A stretch of DNA of 64,000 bases, from assembly GCA_963678705.1 (NCBI GenBank), contig OY783212.1, positions 19,114,892 to 19,178,891 of the forward strand. The letters are read 5' to 3'. Both the position numbers and the translations under genes were made by a program. The number at the start of each line of letters is the position of its first letter. Positions within the stretch are counted from its first letter, which is position 1. Below the pieces are notes generated by a model, which saw nothing but the letters and a program-made list of their open reading frames with translations, had not been told where the DNA came from and searched no databases. This DNA comes from Panorpa germanica. Its lineage: Eukaryota; Arthropoda; Insecta; Mecoptera; Panorpidae. Of this stretch, positions 49,601-63,200 are shown piece after piece.

Positions 49601-52600
49601 ATTCTGCTTTTTCTAGAGTTTAAGAGCCTTGTTAAATTTTAAAAACACGAAGATGCTGTTTTTTTAAATTAAAATATTCAACTTTCTTTTGAGTTTTGTG
49701 TAGGTTTTAGCCTTGTTGCAGTACAAACACACACAGATGCTGTTTTCTTTAAAATTGAAATATTTAACTTCTTCTTGAATTTTAAGTAGGTTATAGCCTT
49801 GTTGCAGTACAAACACTTGAATATGCTTTTTTTTTTAAATTGAAATATTCAACTTTTTCTTGTGTTTTGAGTAGGTTATAGCCGTGTTACAGTTCAAACA
49901 CACGAAGATGCTGATTTTTCAAAAATTGAAATATTCAACTTTTTTGAGTTTTAAGTAGTTACATTTCAAAAACATGAAGATGCTGTTTTTTCTAAAATTG
50001 AAATATTTAACTTTTTCTTCAGTTTTGAGTATAGGTTATAACCTTGTTGCAGTACAAACACTAGAAGATGCTTTTTTTTGCTAAAATTAAAATATTTAAC
50101 TTTTTCTTCAGTTTTAAGTAGGTTATAGCCTTGTTGCAGTACAAACACACGAAGATGCTGTTTTTTCTAAAATTGAAATATTCAACTTTTTCTTCAGTTT
50201 TAAGTAGGTTATAGCCTTGTTGCAGTACAAACACTTGAATATGCTTTTTTTTTTAAATTGAAATATTCAACTTTTTCTTGTGTTTTGAGTAGGTTATAGC
50301 CGTGTTACAGTTCAAACAAAAGAAGATGCTGTTTTCTCTAAAGTTGAAATATTCAACTTTTTCTTCAGTTTTGCAGTATAGCCTTGTTGCAGTACAAACA
50401 CACGAATATGCTGTTTCTCTAAAATTGGAATATTGAACTTTTTCTTGTGTTTTAAGAAGGTTATAGCCTTGTTACAGTTCAAACACACAAAGATGCTGTT
50501 TTCTCTAAAATTGAAATATTCAACTTTTTGTTCAGTTTTGAGTAGGTTATAGCCTTGTTACAGTACAAACACACGAAGATGCTTTTTTTTCTAAAATTGA
50601 AATATTCAACTTTTTCTTCAGTTTTGAGTAGGTTATAGCCTTGTTGTAGTTGAAAAACACGAAGATGCTGTTTTTTCCAAAATTGAAATATTTAACTTTT
50701 TTTGAGATTTAAGTAGGTTATAGCCTTGTTACATTTTAAAATGACTCAGATGCTGTTTTTTCTAAAATTAAAATATTCAACTTTTTCTTCAGTTTTGAGT
50801 AGGTTATAGCCTTGTTGTAGTTGAAAAACACGAAGATGCTGTTTTTTCCAAAATTAAAATATTTATTTTTTTTTTGAGTGATAAGTAGGTTATAGGCTTG
50901 CTACATTTTAATAACACGAAGATGCTGTTTTTCATAAAATAAAATATTTTACTTTTTTTTTAGAGTTTCAAGAACCTTGTTTCATTTTAAAAACACAAAG
51001 ATACTGTTTTTTCTAAAAATAAAATATTTTCTTTTTCTTTGAATTTTAAGAAGGTTATACCCTTGTTACAGTTTAAACACACGAAGATGCTGTTTTCTCT
51101 AAAATTAAAATATTAAATTTTTTCTTCAGTTTTGAGTAGGTTATAGCCTTGTTGTAGTTCAAAAACACGAAAATGCTTTTTTTTTTAAATTGAAATTTTT
51201 AACTTTTTCTTCAGTTTTAAGTACGTTATAGCCTTGTTCTAGTGCAAACACACGAAGATGCTGTTTTTTCCAAAATTGAAATATTTAACTTTTTCTTCAG
51301 TTTTGAGTATGTTATAGCCTTGTTGTAGTTCAAACAAACAGAGATGCTGTTTTTTCCAAAATTGAAATATTTAACTTTTTCTTGAGTTTTAAGTAGTTTA
51401 TAGGCTTGTTACATTTCGAAAACACAAAGATGCTGTTTTTTCTATAATTAAAATATTCTACTCTTTCTAGAGTTTTAAATCCCTTGTTACATTTCAAAAA
51501 CACGAAAATGCTGTTTTTTCTAAAATTGAAATATTCAACTTTTTTTGAGTTTTAGGAAGGTTATAGCCTTGTTACAGTTCAAAAACACAAAATTGCTGTT
51601 TTTTCTAAAATTAAAATTTTCTGCTTTTTATAGAGTTTTAAGAACCTTGTTAAATTTGAAAAACGCGAAGATGCCCTTTTTTTTAAATTAAAATATTTAA
51701 CTTTCTTTTGAGTTTTGAGTAGGTTATAGCCTTGTTAGAGCGCTAACACATGAAGATGCTGTTTTCTCTAAAATTGAAATATTCAACTTTTTCTTCAGTT
51801 TTGAGTAGGTTATAGCCTTGTTACAGTTCAAACACACGAAGATGCTGTTTTCTCTAAAATTGAAATATTCAACTTTTTGTTCAGTATGTAGGTTATAGCC
51901 TTGTTGCAGTACAAACACACGAAGATGCTTTTTTTTCTAAAATTGAAATATTCAACTTTTTTTTTCAGTTTTGAGAAGGTTTTAGCCTTGTTGCAGTACA
52001 AACACACGAAGATGCTGTTTTTTCTCAAATTAAAATATTCAACTTTTTCTTCAGTTTTGAGTAGGTTATAGCCTTGTTGTAGTTCAAAAACACGAAAATG
52101 CTGTTTTTTTAAAAATTGAAATATTTAACTTTTTCTTCAGTTTTGAGTAGGTTATAGCCTTGTTGTAGTTCAAAAACACGAAGATGCTGTTTTTTCCAAA
52201 ATTGAAATATTTAACTTTTTCTTTACTTTTGAGTAGGTTATAGCCTTGTTGTAGTTCAAACACACTAAGATGCTGATTTTTCTAAAATTGAAATATTCTG
52301 CTTTTTCTAGAGGTTAAGGAACATTGTTAAATTATAAAAACACGAAGATCCTGTTTTTTTTAGATTAAAATATTCAACTTTCTTTTGAGTTTTGAGTAGG
52401 TTATAGCCTTTTTACAGTTCAAACACACGAAGATGCTGTTTTCTCTAAAATTGAAATATTTAACTTTTTCTTCAGTTTTAAGTAGGTTTTAGCCTTGTTG
52501 CAGTACAAACACACGAAGATGCTGTTTTTTCTAAAATTGAAATATTCAACTTTTTCCTCTGTTTTGAGTAGGTTATAGCCTTGTTGTAGTTCAAACACAC

Positions 52601-55600
52601 GAAGATGCTGTTTTTTGTAAAATTAAAATATTTTACTTTTTCTTGAGTTTTACGAAGGGTATATATAGCCTTGTTCAGTTTAAAAACACGTAGATGCTGT
52701 TTTTTTTTAATTAAAAAATTTAACTTTCTTTTGAGTTTTGAATAGGTTATAGCCTTGTTACAGTTCTAACACACAAAGATGCTGTTTTTTCTAAAATTGA
52801 AATAATCAACTTTTTCTTAAGTTTTGAGTAGGTTATAGCCTTGTTGCAGTACAAAGACACGAATATGGTGTTTTATCTAGAATTGAAATATTCAACTTTT
52901 TCTTCAGTTTTGAGTAGGCTTTAGCCTTGTTGCAGTACAAACACACAAAGATGGTGTTTTTTAAATTTTAATATTCAACTTTTTTTTGTGTTTTGAGTAG
53001 GTTATAGCAGTGTTACAGTTCAAACACACGAATATGCTGTTTTCTCTAAAATTGGAATATTCAACTATTTCTTTTGTTTTGAGTAGGTTATAGCCGTGTT
53101 ACAGTTCAAAAACACGTAGATGCTGTTTTTTCTAAAATTAAAATATTTAACTTTTTCTTCAGTTTTGAGTAGGTTATAGCCTTGTTACAGTTCAAACACA
53201 CGAAGATGCTGTTTTCTCTAAAATTGAAATATTCAACTTTTTCTTTAGTTTTGAGAAGGTTTTAGCCTTGTTGCAGTACAAACACACGAAGATGCTGTTT
53301 TTTCTAAATTTAAAATATTCAATTTTTTTTTTGAGTTTTAAGTAGGTTATAGCCTTGTTACATTTCAAAAACACAAAGATGCTGTTTTTTATAAAATAAA
53401 TATATTCTGCTTTTTCTGGATTTTAAGAACTTTGATAAATTTCAAAAACTCTAAGATGCCGTTCTTGTTAAATTAAAATATTCAACTTTTTTTTTGAGTT
53501 TTAAGTAGGTATAGCCTTGTTACATTTCAAAAAAACATAGATGCTGTACTTTGTAAAATTAAAATATTCAACTTTTTCTTCAGTTTTGAGTAGGTTATAG
53601 CCTTGTTGCAGTTCAAACACACAAAGATGCTCTTTTTTCTAAAATTAAAATATGCTGCTTTTTTTAGAGGTTTGAGAACCTTGTTTAATTTTAAAAACAC
53701 GAAGATGCTGTTTTTTTTAATTAAAAATATTCAACGTTCTTTTGAGTTTTGAGTAGGTTATAGCCTTGTTACAGTTCAAACACGCGAAGATGCTGTTTTC
53801 TCTAAATTTGAAATATTCAACTTTTTCTTCAGTTTTTAGTAGGTTGTAGCCTTGTTGCTGTTTAAACACACGAAGACGCTGTTTTTTCTAAAATTGAAAT
53901 ATTCAACTTTTTCTTCAGTTTTGAGTAGGTTATAGCCTTGTCGCAGTTCAAACACACGAAGATGCTGTTTTCTCTAAAATTGAAATATTTAACGTTTTCT
54001 TCAGTTTTGAGTAGGTTATAGCCTTGTTGCAGTACAAACACACAAAGATGCTGTTTTCTCTAAAATTAAAATATTCAATTTTTTCTTCAGTTTTGAGTAG
54101 GTTATAGCCTTGTTGTAGTGTAAACACATGAAGATGCTGTTTTTTCCAAAATTGAAATATTTAACTTTTTTTTGAGTTTTAAGTAGGTTATAGCCTTGTT
54201 ACAGTTCAAACAAACAAAGATGCTGTTTTTTTTCAAAATTAAAATATTAATATTTTTTTTTGAGTGATAAGTAGGTTATAGGCTTGTTACATTTTAATAA
54301 CACGAAGATGCTGTTTTTTATAAAATAAAATATTCTACTTTTTTTTTAGAGTTTCAAGAACCTTGTTTCATTTTTAAAACACAAATATACTGTTTTTTCT
54401 AAAAATAAAATATTTTCTTTTTCTTTGAATTTTAAGAAGGTTATAATACCCTTGTTACAGTTTAAACACACGAAGATGCTGTTTTCTCTAAAATTAAAAT
54501 ATTCAATTTTTTCTTCAGTTTTGAGTAGGTTATAGCCTCGTTGTAGTTCAAAAACACGAAGATGCTGTTTTTTCCAAAATTGAAATATTTAACTTTTTCT
54601 TCAGTTTTGAGTAGGTTATAGCCTTGTTGTAGTTCAAACACACGAAGATGATGTTTTTTGTAAAATTAAAATATTTAACTTTTTCTTGAGTTTGGTGTAG
54701 GTTATGTTCTTGTTGCAGCTCAAACACACGAAGATGCTGTTTTTTTCTTAAATTGAAATATTCATCATTCTTTGAGTTTTAAGAAGGGTATATATAGCCT
54801 TGTTCAGTTTAAAAACATGAAGATGCTGTTTTTTTAAATTAAAATATTTTGCTTTTTCTAGAGTTTAAAGAACCTTGTTACAGTTCAAAAACACAAAGAT
54901 GCTGTTTTTTCTAAAATTAAAATATTCAATTTTTTTTTAGTTTTAAGTAGGTTATAGCCTTGTTACATATCAAAAACACAAAGGTGCTGTTTTTTATAAA
55001 ATAAATATATTTTGCTTTTTCTGGATTTTAAGAACTTTGTTAAATTTCAAAAACACTAAGTTGCTGTTCTTGTTAAATTAAAATATTCAACTTTTTTTTT
55101 GAGTTTTAAGTAGGTTATAGCCTTGTTACATTTAAAAAAAACATAGATGCTGTTCTTTGTAAAATTAAAATATCAACTTTTTCTTCAGTTTTGAGTAGGT
55201 TATAGCCTTGTTGCAGTTCAAACACACAAAGATGCTGTTTTTTCCAAAATTGAAATATTTAACTTTTTTTTTGAGTTTTAAGTTGGTTATAGCCTTGTTA
55301 CATTTTAAAATGACACAGATGCTGTTTTTTCTAAAATTTAAATATTCAACTTTTTCTTCAGTTTTAAGTAGGTTATAGCCGTGTTACAGTTCAAACAAAC
55401 GAAGATGCTGTTTTCTCCAAAGTTGAAATATTCAACTTTTTCTTCAGCTTTGAGTAGGTTATAGCCTTGTTAAATTTCAAAAACATGAAGGTTTTGTTTT
55501 TTGTAAAATAAAATATTCAACTTTTTTATTTGAGTTTTAGGTAGGTTATATACCCTTGTTACATTTCAAAAAGACATAGATGCTGTTTTTTCTAAAATTA

Positions 55601-56205
55601 AAATATTTAACTTTTTCTTCAGTTTTGAGTAGGTTATACCCTTGTTACAGTTCAAACACACGAAGATGCTGTTTTCTCTAAAATTGAAATATTCAACTAT
55701 TTCTTCAGTTTTGAGTAGGTTATAGCCTTGTTGCAGTACAAACACTTGAAGATGCTTTTTTTTTAAATTGGAATATGCAAATTTTTCTTGTGTTTTAAAT
55801 AGGTTATAGCCGTGTTACAGTTCAAACAAACGAAGATGCTGTTTTCTCTAAAGTTGAAATATTCAACTCTTTCTTCAGTTTTGAGAAGGTTAAAGCCTTG
55901 TTGCAGTACAAACACACAAAGATGCTGTTTTTTCTAAAATTGAAATATTCAACTTTTTCTTCAGTTTTGAGTAGGTTATAGCCTTGTTGCTGTTCAAACA
56001 CACGAAGACGCTGTTTTTTCTAAAATTAAAATATTCAACTTTTTCTTCAGTTTTGAGTAGGTTATAGCCTTGTTGCAGTACAAACACACGAAGACGCTGT
56101 TTTTTCTAAAATTAAAATATTCAACTTTTTCTTCAGTTTTGAGTAGGTTATAGCCTTGTTGCAGTTCAAACACACGGAGATGCTGTTTTCTCTAAAATTG
56201 AAATA

Positions 56206-56465
56206 TTTATCGTTTTCGTCAGTTTTGAGTAGGTTATAGCCTTGTTGCAGTACAAACACTTGAAGATGCTTTTTTTTTAAATTGGAATATGCAAATTTTT
56301 CTTGTGTTTTAAATAGGTTATAGCCGTGTTACAGTTCAAACAAACGAAGATGCTGTTTTCTCTAAAGTTGAAATATTCAACTCTTTCTTCAGTTTTGAGA
56401 AGGTTAAAGCCTTGTTGCAGTTCAAACACACGGAGATGCTGTTTTCTCTAAAATTGAAATATTTA
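56206..56465 (+). repeat. Three-monomer tandem duplication specific to unit A2
   Basis: TTTATCGTTTTCGTCAG occurs at 56206 and 56462, but only once in A1 (39239). The step of about 256 bp is three monomers and accounts for the change of the A1/A2 offset from 16967 to 17223. Confidence 0.85.
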
Positions 56466-59400
56466 TCGTTTTCGTCAGTTTTGAGTAGGTTATAGCCTTG
56501 TTGCAGTACAAACACACTAAGATGCTTTTTTTTTTTTAATTGAAATATTTAACTTTTTTTTGAGTTTTAAGTAGGTTATACCCTTGTTACATTTCAAAAA
56601 GATATAGATGCTGTTTTTTCCAAAATTGAAATATTTAACTTTTTGTTCAGTTTTGAGTAGGTTATAGCCTTGTTGCAGTACAAACACTTGAAGATGCTTT
56701 TTTTTTAAATTGGAATATGCAACTTTTTCTTGTGTTTTAAATAGGTTATAGCCGTGTTACAGTTCAAACAAACGAAGATGCTGTTTTCTCTAAAGTTGAA
56801 ATATTCAACTCTTTCTTCAGTTTTGAGTAGGTTAAAGCTTTGTTGCAGTACAAACACACAAAGATGCTGTTTTTTCTAAAATTAAAATATTCAACTTTTT
56901 CTTCAGTTTTGAGTAGGTTATAGCCTTGTTGCAATACAAACACACGAAGACGCTGTTTTTTCTAAAATTAAAATATTCAACTTTTTCTTCAGTTTTGAGT
57001 AGGTTATACCCTTGTTACATTTCAAAAAGACATAGATGCTGTTTTTTCTAAAATTAAAATATTTAACTTTTTCTTCACTTTTGAGTAGGTTATAGCCTTG
57101 TTGCAGTACAAACACACTAAGATGCTTTTTTTTTTTAATTGAAATATTTAACTTTTTCTTGTGTTTTGAGTAGGTTGTAGCCTTGTTACATTTCAAAAAG
57201 ACATAGATGCTGTTTTTTCTAAAATAAAATATTCAACTTTTTCTTCAGTTTTGAGTAGGTTATACCCTTGTTACATTTCAAAAAGACATAGATGCTGTTT
57301 TTTCTAAAATTAAAATATTTAACTTTTTCTTCAGTTTTGAGTAGGTTATAGCCGTGTTGCAGTTCAAACACACTAAGATGCTTTTTTTTTTTAATTGAAA
57401 TATTTAACTTTTTTTTTGAGTTTTAAGTAGGTTATACCCTTGTTACATTTCAAAAAGACATAGATGCTGTTTTTTCTAAAATTAAAATATTTAACTTTTT
57501 CTTAAGTTTTGAGTAGGTTATAGCCTTGTTGCAGTACAAACACTCGAATATGCTTTTTTTTAAATTGGAATATTTAACTTTTTCTTGTGTTTTGAGTAGG
57601 TTGTAGCCTTGTTGCTGTTCAATCACACGAAGATGCTTTTTTTTCCAAAATTGAAATATTTAACTTTTTTTTGAGTTTTAAGTAGGTTATAGCCTTGTTA
57701 CATTTTAAAATGACTCAGATGCTGTTTTTTCTAAAATTAGAATATTCAACTTTTTCTTCAGTTTTGAGTAGGTTATAGCCTTGTTGCAGTTCAAACACAC
57801 GAAGATGCTTTTATTTCTAAAATTGAAATATTCAACTTTTTCTTCAGTTTTGAGTAGGTTATAGCCTTGTTGCAGTACAAACACACGAAGATGCTGTTTT
57901 TTCCAAAATTAAAATATTAATTTTTTTTTTTGAGTGATAAGTAGGTTATAGGCTTGTTACATTTTAATAACACGAAGATGCTGTTTTTTATAAAATAAAA
58001 TATTCTACTTTTTTTTTAGAGTTTCAAGAACCTTGTTTCATTTTTAAAACACAAATATACTGTTTTTTCTAAAAATAAAATATTTTCTTTTTCTTTGAAT
58101 TTTAAGAAGGTTAAAGACATAGATGCTGTTTTTCTAAAATTGAAATATTCATCTTTTTTTTGAGTTTTTAGAAGGGTATATATAGCCTTGTTCAGTTTAA
58201 AAACACGAAGATGCTGTTTTTTTTAAATTAAAAAAAAAACTTTCTTTAGAGTTTTGAATAGGTTATAGCCTTGTTACAGTTCTAACACACAAAGATGCTG
58301 TTTTCTCTAAAATTGAAATAATCAACTTTTTCTTCAGTTTTAAGTAGGCTTTAGCCTTGTTGCAGTACAAACACACAAAGATGGTGTTTTTTAAGTTTTA
58401 ATATTCAACTTTTTCTTGTGTTTTGAGTAGGTTATAGCCGTGTTACAGTTCAAACACACAAATATGCTGTTTTCTCTAAAATTGGAATATTCAACTTTTT
58501 CTTGTGTTTTGAGTAGGTTATAGCCGTGTTACAGTTCAAACACACGAAGATGCTGTTTTATCTAAAATTGAAATATTCAACTTTTTTTTGAGTTTTAGGA
58601 AGGTTATAGCCTTGTTACAGTTCAAAAACACGTAGATGCTGTTTTTTCTAAATTTAAAATATTTAACTTTTTCTTCAGTTTTAAGTAGGTTATAGCCTTG
58701 TTGCAGTACAAACACACGAAGATGTTGTTTTTTCTAAAATTGAAATATTCAACTTTTTTTGAGTTTTAAGAAGGTTATAGCCTTGTTACAGTTCAAAAAC
58801 ACGTAGATGCTGTTTTTTCTAAAATTAAAATATTTACTTTTTTCTTCAGTTTTGAGTAGGTTATAGACTTGTTGCAGTACAAACACACGAAGATGCTGTT
58901 TTTTTTTAAATTAAAATATTTAACTTTTTTTTGAGTTTTAAGTAGGTTATGGACTTGTTGCAGTACAAACACACGAAGATGCTGTTTTCTCTAAAATTAA
59001 AATATTCAACTTTTTCTTCAGTTTTGAGTAGGTTATAGCCTTGTTGCAGTACAAACACACGAAGATGTTGTTTTTCCTAAAATTGAAATATTCAACTTTT
59101 TTTGAGTTTTAAGAAGGTTATAGCCTTGTTACAGTTCAAAAACACGTAGATGCTGTTTTTTCTAAAATTAAAATATTTACCTTTTTCTTCAGTTTTGAGT
59201 AGGTTATAGCCTTGTTGCAGTACAAACACACGAAGATGCTGTTTTTTCCAAAATTAAAATATTAATTTTTTTTTTTGAGTGATAAGTAGGTTATAGGCTT
59301 GTTACATTTTAATAACACGAAGATGCTGTTTTTTATAATATAAAATATTCTACTTTTTTTTTATAGTTTCAAGAACCTTGTTTCATTTTTAAAACACAAA

Positions 59401-60243
59401 TATACTGTTTTTTCTAAAAATAAAATATTTTCTTTTTCTTTGAATTTTAAGAAGGTTAAAGACATAGATGCTGTTTTTCTAAAATTGAAATATTCATCTT
59501 TTTTTTGAGTTTTTAGAAGGGTATATATAGCCTTGTTCAGTTTAAAAACACGAAGATGCTGTTTTTTTTAAATTAAAAAAAAAACTTTCTTTTGAGTTTT
59601 GAATAGGTTATAGCCTTGTTACAGTTCTAACACACAAAGATGCTGTTTTCTCTAAAATTGAAATAATCAACTTTTTCTTAAGTTTTGAGTAGGTTATAGC
59701 CTTGTTGCAGTACAAACACACGAAGATGGTGTTTTATCTAAAATTGAAATATTCAACTTTTTCTTCAGTTTTAAGTAGGCTTTAGCCTTGCTGCAGTACA
59801 AACACACAAAGATGGTGTTTTTTAAGTTTTAATATTCAACTTTTTCTTGTGTTTTGAGTAGGTTATAGCCGTGTTACAGTTCAAACACACAAATATGCTG
59901 TTTTCTCTAAAATTGGAATATTCAACTTTTTCTTGTGTTTTGAGTAGGTTATAGCCGTGTTACAGTTCAAACACACGAAGATGCTGTTTTATCTAAAATT
60001 GAAATATTCAACTTTTTTTTGAGTTTTAGGAAGGTTATAGCCTTGTTACAGTTCAAAAACACGTAGATGCTGTTTTTTCTAAATTTAAAATATTTAACTT
60101 TTTCTTCAGTTTTAAGTAGGTTATAGCCTTGTTGCAGTACAAACACACGAAGATGTTGTTTTTTCTAAAATTGAAATATTCAACTTTTTTTGAGTTTTAA
60201 GAAGGTTATAGCCTTGTTACAGTTCAAAAACACGTAGATGCTG

Positions 60244-63200
60244 TTTTTTTTTCATTAAAAAATTCAACTTTCTTTTGAGTTTTGAGTAGGTTATAGCCTT
60301 GTTACAGTTCTAACACACAAAGATGCTGTTTTCTCTAAAATTGAAATAATCAACTTTTTCTTAAGTTTTGAGTAGGTTATAGCCCTGTTGCAGTACAAAC
60401 ACACGAATATGGTGTTTTATCTAGAATTGAAATATTCAACTTTTTCTTCAGTTTTGAGTAGGCTTTAGCCTTGTTGCAGTACAAACACACAAAGATGGTG
60501 TTTTTTAAATTTTAATATTCAACTTTTTTTTGTGTTTTGAGTAGGTTATAGCCGTGTTACAGTTCAAACACACGAATATGGTGTTTTCTCTAAAATTGAA
60601 ATATTCAACTTTTTGTTCAGTTTTGAGTAGGTTATAGCCTTGTTGCAGTACAAACACACGAAGATGCTTTTTTCTTCTAAAATTGAAATATTCAACTTTT
60701 TCTTTAGTTTTGAGAAGGTTTTAGCCTTGTTGCAGTACAAACACACGAAGATGCTTTTTTTCTAAAATTGAAATATTCAATTTTTTCTTCAGTTCTGAGT
60801 AGGTTATAGCCTTGTTGTAGTTCAAAAACACGAAGATGCTGTTTTTTCAAAAATTGAAATATTTAACTTTTCTTTGAGTTTTAAGTAGTTTATAGCCTTG
60901 TTACATTTCAAAAACATGAAGATTTTGTTTTTTGTAAAATTAAAATATTCAACTTTTTTATTCGAGTAGGTTACATTTGTTACATTTCAAAAAGACATAG
61001 ATGCTGTTTTTTCTAAAATTAAAATATTAAACTTTTTCTTCAGTTTTGAGTAGGTTATAGCCTTGTTGCAGTACAAACACCCGAAGATGCTTTTTTTTTT
61101 AAATTGGAATATTCAACTTTTTCTTGTGTTTTGAGTAGGTATAGCCGTGTTACAGTTCAAACAAAAGAAGATGCTGTTTTCTCTAAAGTTAAAATATTCA
61201 ACTTTTTTTTTTGAGTTTTAAGTAGGTTATACCCTTGTTACATTTGAAAAAGACATAGATGCTGTTTTTTCTAAAATTAAAATATTCAACTTTTTCTTGT
61301 GTTTTAAGTAGGTTATAGCCGTGTTACAGTTCAAACACACGAAGATGCTGTTTTCTCTAAAATTGGAATATTAAATTTTTTCTTCAGTTTTGAGTAGGTA
61401 TAGCCTTGTTGTAGTTTAAAAACACGAAGATGCTGTTTTTTTAAAAATTGAAATATTTAACTTTTTCTTCAGTTTTAAGTAGGTTATAGCCTTGTTGTAG
61501 TGCAAACACACGATGATGCTGATTTTTCTAAAATTGAAATATTCTGCTTTTTCTAGAGGTTTAAGAACCTTGTTAAATTTTAAAAACACGAAGATGCTGT
61601 TTTTTCCAAAATTTAAATATTCATCATTTTTTGAGTTTTAAGAAGGGTATATATAGCCTTGATCAGTTTAAAAACACGAAGATGCTGTTTTTTTTAAATT
61701 AAAAAATTCAACTTTTTTTGAGTTTTGAATAGGTTATAGCCTTGTTACAGCTCTAACACACAAAGATGCTGTTTTCTCTAAAATTGAAATATTCAACTTT
61801 TTCTTCAGTTTTGAGTAGGTTATAGCCTTGTTGCAGTACAAACACCCGAAGATGCTTCTTTTTTAAATTGGAATATTCAACTTTTTCTTGTGTTTTGAGT
61901 AGGTATAGCCGTGTTACAGTTCAAACAAACGAAGATGCTGTTTTCTTTAAAGTTAAAATATTCAACTTTTTCTTCAGTTTTGAGTAGGTTAAAGCCTTGT
62001 TGCTCTACAGACACACGAAGTTGCTGTTTTTTCTAAAATTGAGATATTCAACTTTTTCTTCAGTTTTGAGTAGGTTATAGCCTTGTTGTATTTCAAACAA
62101 ACAAAGATGCTGTTTTTTCCAAAATTGAAATATTTACTTTTTTTGAGTTTTAAGTAGGTTATACCCTTGTTACATTTTAAAAAGACATAGATGCTGTTTT
62201 TTCTAAAATTAAAATATTCAACTTTTTCTTGTGTTTTAAGTAGGTTATAGCCGTGTTACAGCTCAAACACACGAAGATGCTGTTTTATCTAAAATTGGAA
62301 TATTCTACTTTTTCTTGAGTTTAGTGTAGGTTATGGCCTTGTTGCAGTTCAAACACACGAAGATGCTGTTTTTTTCTAAAATTAAAATATTCAACTTTTT
62401 TTTGAGTTTTAAGTAGGTTATACCCTTGTTACATATCAAAAAGAGATAGATGCTGTTTCTTCTTAAATTAAAATATTCAACTTTTTTTCAGTTTTGAGTA
62501 GGTTATAGCCTTGTTGCAGTACAAACACTCAAAGATGCTTTTTTTTTTAAATTGGAATATGCAACTTTTTCTTGTGTTTTGAGTAGGTTATAGCCGTGTT
62601 ACAGTTCAAACAAACGAAGGTGCTGTTTTCTCTAAAGTTGAAATATTCAACTTTTTCTTCAGTTTTGATTAGGTTAAAGCCTTGTTGCAGTTCAAACACA
62701 CGAAGATGCTGTTTTTTTCTAAAATTAAAATATTCAACTTTTTTTGAGTTTTAAGTAGGTTATACCCTTGTTACATATCAAAAAGAGATAGATGCTGTTT
62801 CTTCTTAAATTAAAATATTCAACTTTTTTTCAGTTTTGAGTAGTTTATAGCCTTGTTGCAGTACAAACACTCAAAGATGCTTTTTTTTTTAAATTGGAAT
62901 ATGCAACTTTTTCTTGTGTTTTGAGTAGGTTATAGCCGTGTTACAGTTCAAACAAACGAAGGTGCTGTTTTCTCTAAAGTTGAAATATTCAACTTTTTCT
63001 TCAGTTTTGATTAGGTTAAAGCCTTGTTGCAGTACAAACACACGAAGATGCTGTTTTTTCTAAAATTGAAATATTCACTTTTTCTTTAGTTTTGAGTAGG
63101 TTATAGCCATTTTACAGTTCAAATACACGAAGATGCTGTTTTCACTAAAATTGAAATTTTTTACTTTTTCTTGAGTTTAGTGTAGGTTATGGCCTTGTTG

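Larger units (their letters stand above)
43018..60243 (+). repeat. Higher-order repeat unit A2 (enlarged, about 17.2 kb)
   Basis: This unit starts like A1 (43018-43355), is interrupted by a copy of block B (43356-46670), and resumes the A1 order at 46671. It also has three monomers duplicated near 56210-56465. Without these two additions its length equals A1. Confidence 0.85.
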
